NCBI GenBank assembly: GCA_919901855.1
Contig: CAKKQC010000001.1
Location: forward strand, 190,995-254,994
Reading direction: 5' to 3'
From: a bacterium
Lineage (GTDB): Bacteria; Oederibacteriota; CAKKQC01
DNA length: 64,000 bases
Part shown: positions 52,359 through 63,210 of the stretch, piece by piece
Layout: every line of letters begins with the position of its first letter
Position numbering within the stretch: position 1 is the stretch's first letter
Position numbers and translations under genes: made by a program
Notes under the pieces: model-generated
Databases searched by the model: none
Told to the model about the DNA's origin: nothing
Seen by the model: only the letters and a program-made list of their open reading frames with translations

Positions 52359-52679
52359 ATGAAGATGGGGATAGTCCTGACCACGACCGAGCCGGAGACC
52401 GTGTTCAACGTCTTCCGGCTGGCGAACTACTCGATAGACAAGGGGGATTACGTGTCCGTCTTCCTGCTGGGGAAGGGGGTCGAACTGGACCAGATCGAGG
52501 ATGCCAAGTTCGACGCGCAGGGCCAGGCGCGGACCTTCCTGGGGAAGAACGGGAAGATTTTGGCCTGCGGGACCTGCCTGAAGATCAGGAACTCGGGAGG
52601 ATCAGAATTGTGCCCGGTGTCGACGATGAAGGACCTGCACGAACTGGTGCGGGACTCGGACCGGGTCCTGACCTTCTGA
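52359..52679 (+). CDS. DsrE-family sulfur-carrier protein
   Basis: A 106-residue cytoplasmic protein of the DsrE/TusD-like fold: MGIVLTTTEPETVFNVFRLA at the start, VFLLGKGVELDQI and a Cys-rich segment ACGTCLKIRNSGGSELCP carrying the likely persulfide-bearing cysteines. SD AAAGGAG precedes ATG 52359; an in-frame extension upstream overlaps the regulator and is ignored. Its stop overlaps the desulfurase start (TGATG), implying coupled translation and probably direct sulfur transfer between the two. Confidence 0.85.
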   Translation: MKMGIVLTTTEPETVFNVFRLANYSIDKGDYVSVFLLGKGVELDQIEDAKFDAQGQARTFLGKNGKILACGTCLKIRNSGGSELCPVSTMKDLHELVRDSDRVLTF

Positions 52680-53815
52680 TGAGGATCTACCTCGATCACA
52701 ATGCCAGCACTCCCATCGCACCCGAGGTGGCCGACGCGATGCGCCCGTTCCTCTCCGGTCACTTCGGCAATCCGTCGAGCAGGCACTGGGCTGGGATCTC
52801 CGCGAAGGAAGCGGTGGAGAACGCCAGGAAGCAGGTCGCGGGATTGCTCGGATGCAATCCCTCCGAGGTCGTGTTCACCAGCGGGGGAACCGAGGCGAAC
52901 AACCATGCCATAAAGGGCGTGTACTTCGCCAACCGGGGAAGGGGCAGCCACATCATCACCTCTTCGGTCGAGCATCCCGCAGTCATCGAGCCGTGCAGGT
53001 TTCTCGAGAGCCTGGGTGCCTCCGTCACCTATCTTCCGGTCGACGGTTACGGACGGGTGGATCCCGGAGCGGTCCGCAAGGCGATCACCCCGCGGACGAT
53101 CCTGATCTCGATCATGCACGCCAACAACGAGACGGGGACTCTCCAGCCCATCCGGGAGATCTCGCGGATTGCCCGGGAGCACAAGGTTCTCCTGCATACC
53201 GATGCCGCGCAATCCGTCGGGAAGATCGGCACGCTGGTCGATGACCTTGGCGTGGACCTGTTGTCCGTCGCGGGGCACAAGCTGTACGCTCCCAAGGGCG
53301 TCGGGGTGTTGTACGTCCGCAGGGGAATCGTCCTGGAGAGGTTCATGCATGGCGCCGGCCATGAGGGAGGCCGGCGCGCCGGAACCGAGAACGTGATGCT
53401 TGACGTCGGCCTGGGAAAGGCATGCGAGCTGGCCGGTGAGTGGATCGGGATGCCCGGAGTCAAGGCCTTTCGGGATCTGTTCTGGCGGGAGCTGAAGGCG
53501 TGGCTGGGGGACCGGATCGTACTGAACGGCCACCCCGAGGATCGGCTTCCCAATACGCTCAACGTGTCCTTCGTCGGACGCGTTGGCGCGGACATTCTGA
53601 GTGCCATGGAGGGGATCGCGGCATCGACCGGGTCGGCCTGCCACGATGGTCTGGTGGAACTCTCGCCGGTCCTGAAGGCCATGGGGGTCGCCCCGGAGGC
53701 CGGCATGGGAGCAATTCGGTTCAGTCTGGGAAGGACGACAACGGAAGAAGAGATAGGGGAAACCCTTCAATGCCTCCGGGCTCTTCCCCGTGGGCTGATG
53801 GAAAAGGAGGCGTGA
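52679..53815 (+). CDS. Cysteine desulfurase (NifS/IscS family)
   Basis: A 378-residue PLP enzyme releasing sulfur from cysteine as a persulfide. MRIYLDHNASTPIAPEV at the start, FTSGGTEANNHAI, the PLP lysine in SVAGHKLYAPKG, RRAGTENV, and the catalytic Cys loop STGSACHDG. The short Cys loop fits group I (NifS/IscS-like). No IscU or other Fe-S scaffold is nearby, so the sulfur may go to the DsrE protein rather than clusters. Start ATG 52679 shares a base with the DsrE stop. Confidence 0.94.
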   Translation: MRIYLDHNASTPIAPEVADAMRPFLSGHFGNPSSRHWAGISAKEAVENARKQVAGLLGCNPSEVVFTSGGTEANNHAIKGVYFANRGRGSHIITSSVEHPAVIEPCRFLESLGASVTYLPVDGYGRVDPGAVRKAITPRTILISIMHANNETGTLQPIREISRIAREHKVLLHTDAAQSVGKIGTLVDDLGVDLLSVAGHKLYAPKGVGVLYVRRGIVLERFMHGAGHEGGRRAGTENVMLDVGLGKACELAGEWIGMPGVKAFRDLFWRELKAWLGDRIVLNGHPEDRLPNTLNVSFVGRVGADILSAMEGIAASTGSACHDGLVELSPVLKAMGVAPEAGMGAIRFSLGRTTTEEEIGETLQCLRALPRGLMEKEA

Positions 53816-53817
53816 AG

Positions 53818-54348
53818 ATGGCGGAACAGGTGATTCAGGGGATTCTGCTCGCGTTGCACAACATCGCCCTGGTGGGATGCGCAGCGGCGCCGTTCTACAA
53901 CCGGGCGCTGGTGCTGAAGCGGGCGCAATACGGGCCCAAGCTCCATTACGAGCTCGACAAGGTCGTCGAGGATACCCTGCAGGGCAATGCCCCGTATTGC
54001 ATCGCGTTTCTCGTGACCCTCTTGGTCACGGGAGTCGGTATGCCGATCAATCACTACGTGTTCCAGGGAGCGTTTCGGGCGACGAGTCCGGTCGCGGTGA
54101 CTGCCCTCGTGGTGAAACTGCTCGCCGTGGGCGGGATGGTCTGGATCATGACGACCATCTTCTGGGGCATCAACCCGCGGATCATGGCGATCTGGCACGG
54201 GTTTGCCCCGGGAGCCGCCCCTGCGGAGGCGGACGAAAAGGCGTTCTTTGCCCTGCGTGCCAGGCGGAAGGCCCTGTGCGAGGTCTGCCTCAAGTTCGCG
54301 ATCGTGGTGTTGGTGGCCAGCGCATTCCTGGGGTTCGGCAGGTCATGA
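53818..54348 (+). CDS. Unknown four-helix membrane protein in the sulfur operon
   Basis: A 176-residue integral membrane protein with four likely helices (about residues 6-27, 60-82, 92-120 and 153-172) and a conserved-looking FWGINPRIMAIWHG loop. Cysteines at residues 21, 60, 149 and 152 (CEVC) could react with sulfur species. No family was recognised; roles such as sulfide or thiol transport, or a quinone-linked subunit, are guesses. SD GGAGG is seven bases before ATG 53818, directly after the desulfurase stop. Confidence 0.7.
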   Translation: MAEQVIQGILLALHNIALVGCAAAPFYNRALVLKRAQYGPKLHYELDKVVEDTLQGNAPYCIAFLVTLLVTGVGMPINHYVFQGAFRATSPVAVTALVVKLLAVGGMVWIMTTIFWGINPRIMAIWHGFAPGAAPAEADEKAFFALRARRKALCEVCLKFAIVVLVASAFLGFGRS

Positions 54349-54391
54349 GCCACACGTGGGTCAATCGCGGCCGTACGGCCGAAAGGGGTCA

Positions 54392-55588
54392 ATGATGAAG
54401 ACGCACGGTCTGGGGTTGTCCACTCGATGCATCCATGCGGGGGATGAGCTGGACGGGCGCGGCGGCATCCATACGCCGCTGTACAACCATTCGACCTTCG
54501 CCTTCCGGAACACGGCGGCCCTGCTGGACGTCGTCGAGGGCCGCGCCATGGGGAATCTCTATACGCGATACGGGTTGAACCCCACCATCCGCTCGGTGGA
54601 GGAGAAGCTCGCCAGCGTCGAGGGCGGCGAACAGGCCCTGGTCTTCAGTTCGGGCATGGCCGCCGAATCGGCGACCTTCCTGGCGTACTGCAAGGCCGGG
54701 GATCACGTCATCTGCCTCGGGGACGCCTACGGCGGGACGATGGAACTGCTGGGGGGCAACCTTCCCGACCTCGGGATCTCCACGACCTTCCTGCTCGGCA
54801 GCGAATTGGACCGCCTCGAAGACACGATCAAGGCCACCACGCGCCTCATCTTCTTCGAGACGCCGACGAATCCGCAGATGGAGGTGTTCGATATCGCGGG
54901 TATCTCCGCGATCGCGCGGCGGCACGGCGTGCTGTCCGTCGTCGACAGCACCTTCGCGACACCGGTGAACCAGTCTCCCCTCGCACTCGGGGCGGATCTG
55001 GTCATCCACAGTACGACGAAGTACCTTGGCGGCCACAGCGATCTGACCGGGGGCGCGGTCATCGGCGCCACGAAGTTCCTCGCCCCCATCTCGGTCTGGC
55101 GCAAGAATCTCGGCCAGATGATGGCACCCGAGGTCGCCTTCCTCCTTGCGCGCAGCCTGCGTACGCTGGTTGTCCGCGTGCGGGCACAGAATGCGGCGGC
55201 CCTGACGATCGCCGAACGCCTCGCCAGCCATCCCCGCGTGGCACGGGTCAACTACCCCGGACTTCCCGGATTCGCAGGCCACGCTCTTGCGAACACCCAG
55301 ATGAAGGGGTTTGGGGGGATGATCAGCTTCACCGTCAAGGGCGATGCGCACATGGTGGCGGCGGTGGTGGACCGGCTCAAGCTGTTTTCAATCGCCCCGA
55401 GCCTGGGCGGCGTCGAAAGCCTGGTGACTCAACCCATCACGACCACGCATCATGGCCTGTCGGCGGAGGAACGGGCACGCCGGGGCATCGTGGACGGCAT
55501 GGTGCGTATTTCGGTCGGGCTCGAGGATGAGGCGGATCTCTGGGGGGATCTCGCGCAAGCACTGGCGACAGGGCCGACCCCCGCCTGA
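54392..55588 (+). CDS. Trans-sulfuration PLP enzyme (Cys/Met metabolism family)
   Basis: A 398-residue fold-type I enzyme of the MetB/MetC/MetY/MGL group. STRCIHAGDELD at the N-terminus, YTRYGLNPTIRSVEEKLA, FSSGMAAESATFL, FFETPTNPQMEVFDI, the PLP lysine in HSTTKYLGGHSDLTGG, and SLGGVESLVTQPI. The family includes cystathionine gamma-synthase, gamma- and beta-lyases and O-acetylhomoserine sulfhydrylase; the specific reaction cannot be told. Position in the operon favours a sulfide- or persulfide-releasing or -fixing role. Two adjacent ATGs (54392, 54395) follow a GGGG SD. Confidence 0.88.
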   Translation: MMKTHGLGLSTRCIHAGDELDGRGGIHTPLYNHSTFAFRNTAALLDVVEGRAMGNLYTRYGLNPTIRSVEEKLASVEGGEQALVFSSGMAAESATFLAYCKAGDHVICLGDAYGGTMELLGGNLPDLGISTTFLLGSELDRLEDTIKATTRLIFFETPTNPQMEVFDIAGISAIARRHGVLSVVDSTFATPVNQSPLALGADLVIHSTTKYLGGHSDLTGGAVIGATKFLAPISVWRKNLGQMMAPEVAFLLARSLRTLVVRVRAQNAAALTIAERLASHPRVARVNYPGLPGFAGHALANTQMKGFGGMISFTVKGDAHMVAAVVDRLKLFSIAPSLGGVESLVTQPITTTHHGLSAEERARRGIVDGMVRISVGLEDEADLWGDLAQALATGPTPA

Positions 55589-55595
55589 GACGACG

Positions 55596-55617
55596 CCGGG
55601 GGCCCGTACGACCCCGG
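55596..55617. terminator. Weak hairpin between the convergent sulfur operons
   Basis: CCGGGG-N10-CCCCGG in the 39-base gap between the trans-sulfuration gene and the response regulator. No T-tract, so only a candidate bidirectional terminator. Confidence 0.35.
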
Positions 55618-55627
55618 ACCGAGCGGC

Positions 55628-57001
55628 CTACTCCCTAGCCGGGCCCTTTCCACCGATACCGTACTTCTCCATGCGGTAGATCAGCGTGGCGCGCGTGAGG
55701 CCGAGGAGGTCCGCAGCCCGGGTCTGGTTGCCGCCGGTCCGGTCGAGCGCGGCCTCGATCAGCCGCCGCTCGAGGTCCTCGAGCACGATCCCGCCCTCCG
55801 GCAGGGCGAATGCCGCTGGCGGCGCGCCCGGCACGCGGATCTCCTCCGGCAGCAGGTCGGACCCGATCGTGCGCCGGTCGCCGAGCAGCACGAGCGCGCG
55901 CTCGAGCGCGTGCTCGAGCTCGCGCACGTTCCCGGGCCACGCGTACCGCGCGAAGAGCTCCAGGACGGACGGCTCGACCGAGACGTCGGCGCGCCCCCGG
56001 CGCTCGAGGAAGTGCCGGCACAGGAGCGGGAGATCGTCCCGGCGCTCGCGCAGGGGCGGCATCCGCACCTGGATCACGTTGATCCGGAAGTACAGGTCCT
56101 CGCGGAAGGCGTTGCGCGCCACGGCCTCCTTGAGGTCCGTCTTGCTCGCCGCCACGATCCGGACGTCCACGGGGATTGGGCGGGTGCCGCCGACGCGCTC
56201 GACCTCGCGCTCCTGGACGGCCCGCAGCAGCTTGGCCTGCATGGGAGCCGGCATCTCGCCGATCTCGTCCAGGAACAGTGTCCCGCCCCCCGCCCGCTCG
56301 AACCGGCCCTGGTGGTCCGCGACCGCGCCGGTGAAGGCGCCCCGGACGTGGCCGAACAGCTCGCTCTCCATCAGGCTCTCGGGCACCGCGGCGCAGTTCA
56401 CGGCCACGAACGGGCCGTCCGCCCGCGGCGAGAGCGCGTGGACGCTGCGGGCGGCCAGTTCCTTGCCTGTCCCGCTCTCGCCCACGAGCAGGACCGTGGC
56501 CTCCGACCCCGCCGCCTGGCGTAGCACCTCGAGCGCCGCGCGAAAGGCGGCCGATTCCCCGACGAAGTCGCCCGGCCGGAAGAATTCGCGCAGGCGGCCC
56601 CGGAGCACGCGGTTCTCGGATCGGACGCGCCCGACCTCGATCGCGCGCTCAAGGACGAGCGCCATCTCGTCCATGTCGAACGGTTTGACGAGGTAGTGCG
56701 CCGCCCCCAGCTTCATCGCCTCGACCGCGGACTCGACCGACCCGTGGGCCGTCATTACCACGACCGGCGGCCGCTCGCCGCCGGCCCCCGCCAGTTCGCG
56801 GAGGATCTCCATCCCGGTCATCTCCGGCAGGGCGAGGTCCAGGAGCACGGCGTCCGCGCCGCGCCGTCCCAGCGCCTCCCAACCCCGGCGGCCGTCCGCC
56901 GCGGCCTCGACCTCATACCCCTTCCCATCGAGGGCGATCCGGAGGACCGTCGCGAGGCTGGCGTCATCCTCGATCACGAGAATCCGGCGCCGCGCGGTCA
57001 C
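55628..57001 (-). CDS. Sigma-54-dependent response regulator (NtrC/ZraR type)
   Basis: A 457-residue activator. Receiver domain at 1-120 (ILVIEDDASLATVL; phospho-Asp in LLDLALPEMTG; MTAHGS). AAA+ domain at about 140-380 with Walker A GESGTGKE, the sigma-54-contacting GAFTGA loop and Walker B GGTLFLDEIGEM. A Fis-type helix-turn-helix lies at the C-terminus (TRAADLLGLTRATLIYRMEK). The start is GTG 57001, overlapping the kinase stop (GTGA). A longer upstream frame is only overlap with the kinase. It is the natural candidate to drive the sigma-54 promoters near 39 kb. Confidence 0.95.
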   Translation of the reverse strand: MTARRRILVIEDDASLATVLRIALDGKGYEVEAAADGRRGWEALGRRGADAVLLDLALPEMTGMEILRELAGAGGERPPVVVMTAHGSVESAVEAMKLGAAHYLVKPFDMDEMALVLERAIEVGRVRSENRVLRGRLREFFRPGDFVGESAAFRAALEVLRQAAGSEATVLLVGESGTGKELAARSVHALSPRADGPFVAVNCAAVPESLMESELFGHVRGAFTGAVADHQGRFERAGGGTLFLDEIGEMPAPMQAKLLRAVQEREVERVGGTRPIPVDVRIVAASKTDLKEAVARNAFREDLYFRINVIQVRMPPLRERRDDLPLLCRHFLERRGRADVSVEPSVLELFARYAWPGNVRELEHALERALVLLGDRRTIGSDLLPEEIRVPGAPPAAFALPEGGIVLEDLERRLIEAALDRTGGNQTRAADLLGLTRATLIYRMEKYGIGGKGPARE

Positions 57002-58053
57002 GCCGCACCTCCCGGCAGGTCGAGCCGCGCCTCGGTACCGCCGCCCTCGGCGTCGGCGAGCTCGAGACTCCCGCCGTGCGCCGCCACGATCCGCTTCGCC
57101 ATCGGCAGGCCGAGCCCCGTGCCCCCCTCGCGGGTGGTCACGAACGGCTCGAACAGCCGCCCCCGGACCTCGGCCGGCAGTCCCGGCCCGGCGTCGCGGA
57201 CGGTCACGCGGACGCTCCGTCCCCGGACGGCGACGGACACCCGCACCTCGCCCCCTGCGGGAGAAGCCTGGACGGCGTTGAGGAGGAGGTTGAGCAGGGC
57301 CTGTTTGAGCCGCGTCGGATCCGCGGATACCGACGGCGCACCCGGAGGCGCGTCCACGCGGACGGTCACGGACCGGGGGGCGGCCGAGTGGGTCACGAGC
57401 GCGACGGCCTCGGCGACGACGGCGGGCACGTCGCAGGCCGTCCGGACAAGCTTGGGAGGCCGCGCGTACTCGAGGAACTCGCGGACGAGGTCGTCCAGCC
57501 GAGCGCTCTCCCGGGCGACTATCCCGAGCAGCTCGTCCCGGGTTGCCTCCGGCGGATTCCCCTTGCGGAGTTGGGCGGCGGCTCCCGCGATCGAGGCCAG
57601 CGGGTTGCGGACCTCGTGCGCCATGCCCGAGGCCAGCGTCCCCAGGCTCTTGAGCTGATCGGTGCGCAGGAGGGCATCCTGCTGGCGCCGGAGCGACGCG
57701 GACAGGCTCCCCGTCAGCCCGCCCACGGCGGCGTACATGGCCATCTCGAAGACGGCGTCCCAGGTCTGCGTCGGGATCTCGTCCCAGCGCTGGACGACGT
57801 GGGGAGCGTAGAGCGCGATCGTGACCACGGCCGCCGCCAGCCCGCCGCGTACGCCCCAGAGCAGGGCGGCCGACACGACGGGCACGTAGTAGAGCCGCCG
57901 CAGGACGCCGTGCAGGATGTGCATGTGGTGGGTCGCCGGGGTGACGTAGTGCAGGAGCGTGATCGCGACGAGCGGCACGGTCACGAGCCAGAGGCCGGGC
58001 GGGGCCAGCCACAGACGCGCCGGGCCGAACGCGGAACCGAGCGTTTTCCTCAT
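56998..58053 (-). CDS. Membrane sensor histidine kinase
   Basis: A 351-residue kinase. Four or five hydrophobic segments in residues 15-130 with very short loops, so it has no large periplasmic sensor and probably senses within the membrane. HisKA motif GMAHEVRNPLASI near residue 148 (phospho-His), then HATPase boxes LNLLLNAVQAS, VRDAGPGLP, GGTGLGLPMAKRIV. ATG 58053 has TATGAT nine bases upstream, so the pair may be transcribed separately from cysK, 36 bases upstream. Cognate of the adjoining response regulator. Confidence 0.93.
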   Translation of the reverse strand: MRKTLGSAFGPARLWLAPPGLWLVTVPLVAITLLHYVTPATHHMHILHGVLRRLYYVPVVSAALLWGVRGGLAAAVVTIALYAPHVVQRWDEIPTQTWDAVFEMAMYAAVGGLTGSLSASLRRQQDALLRTDQLKSLGTLASGMAHEVRNPLASIAGAAAQLRKGNPPEATRDELLGIVARESARLDDLVREFLEYARPPKLVRTACDVPAVVAEAVALVTHSAAPRSVTVRVDAPPGAPSVSADPTRLKQALLNLLLNAVQASPAGGEVRVSVAVRGRSVRVTVRDAGPGLPAEVRGRLFEPFVTTREGGTGLGLPMAKRIVAAHGGSLELADAEGGGTEARLDLPGGAA

Positions 58054-58062
58054 ATTCAAGCC

Positions 58063-58068
58063 ATCATA
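58063..58068 (-). promoter_or_regulatory. -10 hexamer TATGAT before the histidine kinase
   Basis: TATGAT, nine bases (GGCTTGAAT) and ATG 58053, in the short gap after cysK. Confidence 0.5.
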
Positions 58069-58089
58069 ACCCGCGTCGCGCGTCGGCGA

Positions 58090-59063
<974 letters not shown>

Positions 59064-59067
<4 letters not shown>

Positions 59068-61364
59068 CGCACCCTCCTGACCGCCACGCGCCAATGGCCG
59101 TCCCCGGGCTTGACGCCGAGGACCTCCTGTCCCTGTTCGGTGAAACTCGCGGGCACGTTCTGCACGGGTTCGCCGTCGTCGAGCAGAATCTCGAGCACCT
59201 CCCCGGTGGCGACGCCCTCGAGCGCGACCTTGGCCTTGACGAAGTTCATGGGGCACGCGACCCCCCGGAGGTCGATCGAGCGCGACGGAGTCCCGTCCGC
59301 CTGCCCGCCCGGCGCGGCCGTGACCGGCGGAATCCTGAACTTGAGGCTGGCGTCGAGCGAGGCGAAGAGCGCCTCCACCCGCGCGACCAGGATCTTCGCC
59401 GGCTCCAGCAGGTCCGCGAGCCCGGGCCGGTCGCCCATCCGCCATTCCACCGCGGCGGCCGAGAGTGACAGCGCCTCTCCGCCGACCCAGCCCGGCTCGA
59501 TGAGCCGGGTCCGGAACGCGTCGAAGATCTCGCGGTCCGTCCTCGGCTCGGCGCCGAACGCGACCAGGAGGGAGCGCGCCGCGGCCACCGTGGCGCGGTA
59601 GAGGGCCTCGTTCGCCCCCGGACCGGGGCTTCCCTCGGCAGACTTCAGCTGCGCGCGGGCCTCCGCGAGATCCATGCGGATCACGTCCATGACGCCCGCG
59701 CCGCACTCGCCGGGCCCCCGCCCGGCGAGCGAGAACGGGACGTCCACTCCGAGATCGCGGCACAGCTCGTCGGGAGCCGGATCCGGGATCGTCGCGCTCT
59801 CCGCGACCAGCTTGGCCGTCGTCTCGCGCCCTCCGCCGGCGGCCAGCGCCTCCGCCACCAGCGCGGGGATGCGCCGGGCCGGCACCACGCCCAGCCGCTC
59901 TCCCAGCCGGGCCTGCCCCTCCCGGATGACCGCGCCGGCCAGCACCTCGTAGCAGGGGACGAGCCGGTCGCCGACCCGGCGGGCCCGTCCCTCGAACCCG
60001 ATGTCGCCCGAGAGATGCTGTCCGCACGAGTTGGGGCATCCGCTGATCCGGATGACCGGTCCGTCCGCGGGCACGCGGACTCCCCGCCGGCGCACCTCCG
60101 CGTCGATCGCCCCGGCCAGGTTCCGGGACAGGCAGAGGCCGAGCTTGCACGTCTCCGCCCCGGTGCAGGTGACGATGTCGGCTCCCGCATCCGCGCCATC
60201 AGCCGGCCGGCCAAGCGCCGCGAGCAGGCCGGCCACCCGGTTCCGGGGCACCCCGGTGACGAGGAGGGCCTGGTCCGGGGTGGCCCGGAGCGGACCCCGG
60301 CCGTCCGCCGCCGCCGCGCCGGCGATCGCGCGCAGGTCGTCGTGGCGGAAGTGCCCGAAGGTCCCGCGGACCCGGACCGTGACGCGGCCGGGATCGCGCT
60401 CCGGCCAGAGGTCGCGCGCGATGCGGTCCCTGTCTCCGGCGGGGACGCTGGCGGGAACCCCGGGCGGGTCGCCACCCAGGGCCGGAACCCTTCCGGGCAG
60501 GCCTTCCGCCTCGACCCGGGCGCGCTCCTCGCGGTAAAGCCGCACGAATCCGGCCTCGCCGACGCGATCGAGGACGAACCGGAGCCGCGCCTGATGCCGG
60601 TTCGCGCGGTCGCCGTGGCCATCGAACAGCCGCTTGACCGCCTCCGTGACCGCGAAGATCTCCTCCCGGCGGATGAACTCCTCCACCCGGACCGCGGTGC
60701 GCGGCCGGTTGCCCAGCCCGCCGCCCGCCCAGACCGAGAACCCGGCGGCCCCCCCGGCCCCGAGTCGGGCGAAGAACCCGACGTCGGATACCGACGCGAA
60801 CGCGCAGTCGCGCCCGCATCCCGAGAATGCCACCTTGAACTTGCGCGGCAGGTTGTACGAGCTCGGAGCCTGGAGCTGGTGCTCGGCCACGGCGATGGCG
60901 CAGGGCGCCACGTCGAAGACCTCGGCCGGGCACACGCCCGCCCGCGGACAGGCGGTCACGTTGCGCACCGTGTTCCCGCCGCCCCCGCGGGGCGACAACC
61001 CCGCCGCGAGGAGGCCCTCGACGACGTCCGGGGTATTCTCCAGCGGCAAGTCGTGAATCTGGAGATCCTCCCGCGTCGTCGCATGCACGAGACCGCTCCC
61101 GTGCCGCTCCGCCAGGTCCGCGATCCGGACAAGCTGGTCCGGCGTCACCCGGCCGGCCCCCAGCCGGATCCGGACCATGAACCGGCCGGTCACGCGCTGC
61201 TCGTAGAGGCCCATCGTGACCCGGTGGGCCTTGAACGCTACCGGCGACATCTCGCCGCGGCCGAACCGTTCCACCGCGCCCCGGTATTGCAGCGTCTCCC
61301 GTCGTACTTCCTCCGGCAGGCGCAGGACGAGATCGCCACCCGCCCCCAACATCGTCTCTGTCAC
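59064..61364 (-). CDS. Siroheme sulfite/nitrite reductase fused to a TusA-like domain
   Basis: A 766-residue reductase, most likely assimilatory sulfite reductase making sulfide. Two ferredoxin-like/siroheme half repeats: N-terminal part with [38 protein letters not shown] and [12 protein letters not shown]-terminal half with the Fe4S4-siroheme cysteines in [12 protein letters not shown] and [11 protein letters not shown] helical region (~560-680) follows. Residues 694-766 form a TusA-type sulfurtransferase domain with its Cys-Pro motif ([14 protein letters not shown]). GTG 61364 has a perfect AAGGAGGT SD. Confidence 0.9.
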
Positions 61365-61386
61365 GTTCGGACCTCCTTGATCGTTT

Positions 61387-63210
61387 TCAGATGCTGTAAT
61401 CGGGCACCAGCTCCCTCGACTGCAGTCCCTGCACGACGGCCGCCACCGCCTCCGCGGACGCCGGCCCGGCCGGCACCTCCACCTGCGGCCGGAACGCCGT
61501 GAAGGGATTCCCGCCCACGGCCACCACGAAAACCTCGTTCGGCTCGTTCAGGATGCGGAGCGTCTCGAGGTCGTGGTCCTCGACGTCGCCGAGCGTCGTA
61601 ATGACGAGGACCCCGGCATCCGTCATGATCCGCGCGAGCTCCCCCAGCCTCCGGAGCTCGTCATCCGCCGGCGCGCGGCGTCCGCCCTCCGCGAGGTCCG
61701 CCGATACGTTCCGGATGCCGAGGTAATACGACATGCACTCGCGTTCGAACAGGTGAGCCTCGACCCGGCGGGCGAGGTCGCGCACGTCCGCGCCCCCCGG
61801 ACCCGTGAAGACGATGAATTTCCCCGGATGCCGGAATCGGCGTTCCCGCATCGCGCGGGTGACCAGCCCCGTCTCCCATGCGTTCTCGCGCCGGTCGACG
61901 CGCTCGCGCAGGATCGACCGGCCGGCGCCCGCGTCCTCGAGGATGATCCCGCACCCGGCGATCCGGAACTCGTCCACGATCACGAACCGCCCGGTGCCTT
62001 CGAGATCGGCGTGCAGGTCGAAGGCGACCGGCCGGGCCGTCTCCAGCAGGCACTCGGCCACGTCGTGCCGCTCGACCTGCTGGCGGCCCGCGACGGTGCT
62101 CAGCTCGGAAGCGTCGAGGACGTTGACGACCTCGGCGAGCTGGACCTGAACCCGCGCCGCCCCGAGCTTGAGCCGGTAGGACCGTTCGCGCACCATGGGC
62201 GCGTGCCCCATCCAGAAGAGGTTCGCCCGGAACCGGCGGCTCACGCGCGGAAGCGCATCCCCGGCGCGGCACATGACCTCACCCGGCTTCACGTACACCT
62301 GCTCGGTCAGCGTCACCCCGACCGCGCGGCCGGCTCTAACCGCGCCGCCTCCGCCCAAGCCGAATTCCTCGGACGACCCGATCGTCGACCGCTTGCCGGA
62401 CGGCAGGAACACGACCGCGTCGCCCGGTGCCGCGGTCCCGGTCTCGACCGTCCCCGCGACGATGCGCCGGCTGTCGCCGTCCTCCGTGAACTTGTAGACG
62501 TCCTGGACCGGCAGCCGGAACGGCAGCCCCGCCCGGTCGGGGGCGGGAACGAACGCCTCCACCTGCTCCAAGACGGTCGGCCCCTCGTACCAGGCGGTCT
62601 CGGGGGAGCGGGTGGTGACGTTGGCGCCCTCCCGCGCGCTGACCGGAATGAAGGACACTGGGCTGACGGCCAGCCGGCGGAGGAACGCCCCGTACTCGTC
62701 CCGGATCGCCTCGAACGCCTCGCGCCGGTACCCCATGAGATCCATCTTGTTCACGATGACGGACACCTGCCGGACGCCGAGCATGGAGAGCACGTACCCG
62801 TGCCGCTTCGAGTTCTCGCGGATGCCTTCCTGCGCGTCGATCACGAGCAGGGCCGCGCCGGCCCGCGCGGCCCCGGTAACCATGTTCTTCAGGAACTCGA
62901 TGTGGCCGGGAGCGTCGTGGACGACGTAGTCCCGCGCGGCCGTCCGGAAGAAGCACCGCGCGGTGTCGATCGTGATCCCCTGCGCCTGCTCGTTCTTGAG
63001 CGCGTCCAGCAGGAACGCGTACTCGAACGGCCGGGCGTTGCGCTCGCACATGGCCCGGACCTGCTCGAGCTTGCCGTCCGGCAGGGACCCGGAGTCCGCG
63101 AGGAGCCGGCCGATCACCGTGCTCTTGCCGTGGTCGACGTGGCCGACCACGACGACGTGCATCTGGGCCCGCGCGGACGCGGACGCGGGAACCGCACCCA
63201 TGCCGCTCAC
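61387..63210 (-). CDS. cysN: Sulfate adenylyltransferase large subunit (CysN) with a degenerate CysC-like domain
   Basis: A 607-residue GTPase subunit of ATP sulfurylase. G1 [10 protein letters not shown]3 DAPGH and G4 NKMD are intact, then the EF-Tu-like barrels ([20 protein letters not shown]). Residues ~464-590 align with APS kinase ([19 protein letters not shown]), but the P-loop is replaced by [11 protein letters not shown] with no GKS/T. This domain therefore looks unable to bind ATP, and a separate CysC would be needed elsewhere. GTG 63210 overlaps the cysD stop (GTGA); ATG 63201 is an alternative. Confidence 0.92.
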   Translation of the reverse strand: MSGMGAVPASASARAQMHVVVVGHVDHGKSTVIGRLLADSGSLPDGKLEQVRAMCERNARPFEYAFLLDALKNEQAQGITIDTARCFFRTAARDYVVHDAPGHIEFLKNMVTGAARAGAALLVIDAQEGIRENSKRHGYVLSMLGVRQVSVIVNKMDLMGYRREAFEAIRDEYGAFLRRLAVSPVSFIPVSAREGANVTTRSPETAWYEGPTVLEQVEAFVPAPDRAGLPFRLPVQDVYKFTEDGDSRRIVAGTVETGTAAPGDAVVFLPSGKRSTIGSSEEFGLGGGGAVRAGRAVGVTLTEQVYVKPGEVMCRAGDALPRVSRRFRANLFWMGHAPMVRERSYRLKLGAARVQVQLAEVVNVLDASELSTVAGRQQVERHDVAECLLETARPVAFDLHADLEGTGRFVIVDEFRIAGCGIILEDAGAGRSILRERVDRRENAWETGLVTRAMRERRFRHPGKFIVFTGPGGADVRDLARRVEAHLFERECMSYYLGIRNVSADLAEGGRRAPADDELRRLGELARIMTDAGVLVITTLGDVEDHDLETLRILNEPNEVFVVAVGGNPFTAFRPQVEVPAGPASAEAVAAVVQGLQSRELVPDYSI

